From JAAUQA01 sp036351435 (GTDB lineage Bacteria; Pseudomonadota; Gammaproteobacteria; Competibacterales; Competibacteraceae): a DNA stretch of 17,514 bases. The notes beneath the pieces were generated by a model. That model did not search any database and was not told where the DNA came from. It worked only from the letters and a program-made list of their open reading frames with translations. Made by a program: the position numbers and the translations under genes. Below are positions 14,888 to 17,514 of the stretch, piece by piece (position 1 is the first letter of the stretch; the number at the start of each line of letters is the position of its first letter). The stretch lies in contig JAZBPA010000178.1 of NCBI GenBank assembly GCA_036351435.1, forward strand, positions 1-17,514. Reading direction: 5' to 3'.

Positions 14888-17514
14888 ATGAGCACTCGCA
14901 ACTTACAGCCGTTATTCCGCCCTCAATCTATCGCGGTTATCGGTGCAACCCATAAAGCTGATAGCCCCGCCGCAGTAGTCATCCGCAATTTGTTGAACAG
15001 CGCATTCAGTGGCCCGGTGATGCCGATTAATCCTGCCGCTCAGTCGGTTGGTGGCGTGTTGTGCTATGCCAGCGTCGCTGACCTGCCACTCACTCCAGAT
15101 TTAGCGGTGATTTGCACGCCCGTTCCTGAAATCCCTGCGTTGCTTGAACAACTCGGCAAACGTGGAACCCGCGCCGCGATTATTCGTACCGCACAGACCA
15201 AAACTGCCGATTGGGAACAAGCGGTATTGGAAGCCGCACGACCTCATCTATTGCGGGTGTTAGGGCCTAATTCACTGGGTTTGATCGTGCCTCGTATTGG
15301 ACTAAACGCCAGTTTCATGCCCTGGCCGACTATTCCGGGGCGAGTCGCTTTAGTACATCAATCTGAAGCACTTTGCGCCGCCATGCTGGACTGGGCGCGG
15401 TCCAACGAACTTGGGTTTTCGCACTTCATATCGCTCGGCGATAGCGCCGACATTGATTTGGGCGACGTGTTGGATTATCTGGCTAGTACCGTCGAAGCCA
15501 GAGCAATCTTGCTGCATATACATTCCATTCCCAACGCACGAAAATTCATGTCTGCTGCCCGCGCCGCTGCTCGGCATAAACCGGTCTTAGTGGTAAAAAC
15601 CGGCCGGGTCGAAGCCAGCGCGCGAATGCTTGGAACAGCGCCCTGTGCCGATGACGCGGTGTTCGACGCAGCGATCCGCCGGGCCGGTATGTTGCGGGTA
15701 TTCACCAGTGACGAGTTATTCGACGCGGTTGCGACCCTGGCCAGCGCTATGCCGATTCAGGATGATCGTTTGGCCATTATTACCAACGGTACCGGCCCGG
15801 GGGTCATAGCGACCGATGATTTAATTATCGGTGGCGGCAGACTGGCTGAATTAACTCCGGAAACGCTCGCCAAACTAGCCGAGCGGCTGCCGAGTACCGA
15901 AGCGCTGAGCAATCCGGTAGACATTCTTGATCACGCCGATGCGCTGACCTACGGCGATGTGTTGGAGATCGTCCTGAAAGATCCCCAAGTCGATGCGGTA
16001 TTGGTTCTGCATGCACCACATGCTGGGCTGTCCAGTGAAGAGGCTGCCCAGGCGGTGATTGATGCTGCGCGTAACGGGCACAAGACAGTATTGACTAGCT
16101 GGCTAGGAGGTAATGCTGTCCTGGCGGCGCGGCAGCGTTTCACAGCTTCCGGGTTACCCACTTATGATACCCCGGACAAAGCGGTACGCGCTTTTCTGCA
16201 CCTGACTCGTTACCGGCGCAATCAAGAACTTTTGATGGAGACTCCGCCGTCACTGCCGACCGAGTTCTCTCCGCACACCTCACAAGCCCGTATGGTGGTT
16301 ATGAAGGCTTTGCAGGAAACTCGCTGCGTGCTGAGTGAAACAGAAGTGCGGGAACTGCTCGACGCCTACGGCATTGCCATGACGGAGACTCGTTTCGCGC
16401 AAGATGCTGAAGCGGCTGTCCGAGCGGCTCAAACAATCGGTTTTCCGGTTGCCATCAAAGTCCTTTCTCCGGATATTTCCGACCGCTCCGAAGTCGGTGG
16501 GGTAGCGCTCTACCAGGATACAACGCAAGCGGTGCGAAATGCCGTAACCGCTTTGACCCAACGCCTGCACACCTTTAGGCCCGATGCGCGACTGCAGGGC
16601 TTCGCCATTCAACCGATGTTACACCGCCCTCGTTCTCATGAGTTGCGGGTGCAGGTCAGGACTGACTCCACCTTCGGTCCGGTGATACTGTTCGGGCAAG
16701 GAGGCGCGACAGGACGGGCGCTCAACGATCAAGCCATCGCATTGCCCCCACTGAATCTTCATCTGGCGCGTGAACTCATGTCTCGAACCCGAGTCTTTCA
16801 TGTATTGGAAGCAACCCCACCCGACCAAAACGGTGGGGGATTAAGCGATGCCGTGGAATTAACACTGGTAAGGGTTTCTCAATTAATCATCGACCTGCCG
16901 GAATTAGCGGAATTGACGATTGATCCGCTGTTGACCGACAGTCAAGGTGTGCTGGCTCTTGATGCCGTAATTCGTTTGCAATCTCCGAACGCCGTATCCA
17001 CAGATCAGCTGGCTATTCGCCCTTATCCCCGCGAATTAGAAGAGTCGTTAACCCTACGCACTGGGCAAGCCATTTTAGTCAGACCCATTCGTCCTGAGGA
17101 TGAGGCGCGTTATTATGCGTTTCACCGTCATTTGACCCGTGAAGATTTATTCTTTCGTTTTTTCATGAATACCCATGGCGATATTCCCCGTTCGCAAATG
17201 GCAAGACTGACCCAAATCGATTACGATCGGGAAATGGCCTTTATCGCAACGATCAGGGATGAACAAGGCGAAGAGCAGATGCTAGGCGTAGTGCATACCA
17301 CCACCGATCCGAACAATATCACTGCCGAATACGCAGTCAGTGTGCGTTCGGATTTACAAGGTCAAGGTCTTGGGCAGACGTTGATGAGTAAGATGGTTGA
17401 ATACTGTCGCAACCGCAAGACTCAGGAGATTATGGGTTATGTGCTGGCCGATAATCGCAGCATGTTGAAAGTATGTGACCGGCTGGGATTTATCCGCCAA
17501 TTCGATCCAGAAGA
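14888..17514 (+). CDS. pat: Pat/YfiQ-like protein lysine acetyltransferase with ADP-forming acyl-CoA synthetase domain, 3' partial
   Basis: The gene runs off the right edge after 875 codons; E. coli YfiQ (PatZ) has 886, so probably only the last 15-20 residues are missing. Order: CoA-binding domain (1-140, IAVIGAT), ligase-CoA/succinyl-CoA synthetase-like domain (about 150-450, LDWARSNELGFSHFISLGD), ATP-grasp (about 480-700, IGFPVAIKVLSPDISDRSEVGG), and GNAT acetyltransferase (about 720 onward, RPIRPEDEARYY, TQIDYDREMAF, acetyl-CoA site QGQGLG). The catalytic phospho-His of true ADP-forming acetyl-CoA synthetases (SHTG motif) is absent; the site reads LGTAPCAD, as in YfiQ, where the domain is thought to be regulatory. 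Family members acetylate lysines of proteins such as acetyl-CoA synthetase. The ATG is chosen by alignment with YfiQ (LxPLFRPQSIAVIGA-type start); AGAGG touches the ATG, so the ribosome site is poor. Confidence 0.92.
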   Translation, partial: MSTRNLQPLFRPQSIAVIGATHKADSPAAVVIRNLLNSAFSGPVMPINPAAQSVGGVLCYASVADLPLTPDLAVICTPVPEIPALLEQLGKRGTRAAIIRTAQTKTADWEQAVLEAARPHLLRVLGPNSLGLIVPRIGLNASFMPWPTIPGRVALVHQSEALCAAMLDWARSNELGFSHFISLGDSADIDLGDVLDYLASTVEARAILLHIHSIPNARKFMSAARAAARHKPVLVVKTGRVEASARMLGTAPCADDAVFDAAIRRAGMLRVFTSDELFDAVATLASAMPIQDDRLAIITNGTGPGVIATDDLIIGGGRLAELTPETLAKLAERLPSTEALSNPVDILDHADALTYGDVLEIVLKDPQVDAVLVLHAPHAGLSSEEAAQAVIDAARNGHKTVLTSWLGGNAVLAARQRFTASGLPTYDTPDKAVRAFLHLTRYRRNQELLMETPPSLPTEFSPHTSQARMVVMKALQETRCVLSETEVRELLDAYGIAMTETRFAQDAEAAVRAAQTIGFPVAIKVLSPDISDRSEVGGVALYQDTTQAVRNAVTALTQRLHTFRPDARLQGFAIQPMLHRPRSHELRVQVRTDSTFGPVILFGQGGATGRALNDQAIALPPLNLHLARELMSRTRVFHVLEATPPDQNGGGLSDAVELTLVRVSQLIIDLPELAELTIDPLLTDSQGVLALDAVIRLQSPNAVSTDQLAIRPYPRELEESLTLRTGQAILVRPIRPEDEARYYAFHRHLTREDLFFRFFMNTHGDIPRSQMARLTQIDYDREMAFIATIRDEQGEEQMLGVVHTTTDPNNITAEYAVSVRSDLQGQGLGQTLMSKMVEYCRNRKTQEIMGYVLADNRSMLKVCDRLGFIRQFDPE

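Noticed and set aside
15350..16828. Several minus-strand open frames opposite the pat-like gene
   Set aside because: All overlap the continuous plus-strand frame whose whole length aligns with YfiQ; they show no domain motifs or ribosome sites.
1..17514. CRISPR arrays, tRNA/rRNA genes, toxin-antitoxin pairs, retrons or defence modules
   Set aside because: No spaced direct repeats, no cloverleaf or rRNA sequence, and no reverse transcriptase, nuclease-toxin or other defence motifs were seen; the exonuclease belongs to a common proofreading-like family.

Overview
The window reads as chromosomal DNA of a gammaproteobacterium with roughly 50% GC. The closest recognisable relatives of the housekeeping genes are gammaproteobacterial: an MsrA that aligns nearly end to end with the E. 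coli type, an RlmD (RumA) and a Pat/YfiQ-type acetyltransferase. No rRNA, tRNA, CRISPR array or phage module is visible. I cannot name a genus from the sequence alone.

Layout. (1) Bases 1-1877 are mobile DNA: the end of an IS21-type istB ATPase gene, cut after its TTNLP motif by a complete IS1634-family element (116-1877, perfect 19-bp terminal inverted repeats, transposase on the minus strand). (2) Bases 1915-5175 are a leftward sensory operon: a small stand-alone GAF protein followed by a PAS-PAS-GAF hybrid histidine kinase with a C-terminal receiver. The region encoding the first PAS is strikingly AT-rich (about 32% GC). (3) Bases 5341-7515 encode a large acetyl-CoA hydrolase/CoA-transferase family enzyme, divergent from a small SnoaL-like protein (7682-8119). 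(4) Bases 8145-11602 hold a leftward run of four genes: a PolB-type 3'-5' exonuclease, rlmD, msrA and a DUF924 protein. (5) Bases 11807-13951 encode a glycosyltransferase fused to an N-terminal sulfotransferase-like domain whose nucleotide-binding motifs have decayed. (6) Bases 14064-17514 hold a type II 3-hydroxyacyl-CoA dehydrogenase-like SDR and, after a strong intercistronic hairpin, a Pat/YfiQ-like protein acetyltransferase that runs off the right edge.

How the genes may work together. Three genes act on acyl-CoA or respond to it (the CoA-transferase, the SDR and Pat), but they are not one operon, so a shared role in acetyl-CoA balance is only an inference. The exonuclease, rlmD and msrA are maintenance functions. 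The GAF protein and the hybrid kinase probably form one signalling unit with no DNA-binding output in this window.

I found no clearly new defence or mobile system. The most unusual items are the mosaic histidine kinase with its stand-alone GAF partner and phased upstream repeats, the decayed sulfotransferase-glycosyltransferase fusion, the oversized CoA-transferase, and the IS copy that lacks a target duplication and has unrelated DNA on its two sides.
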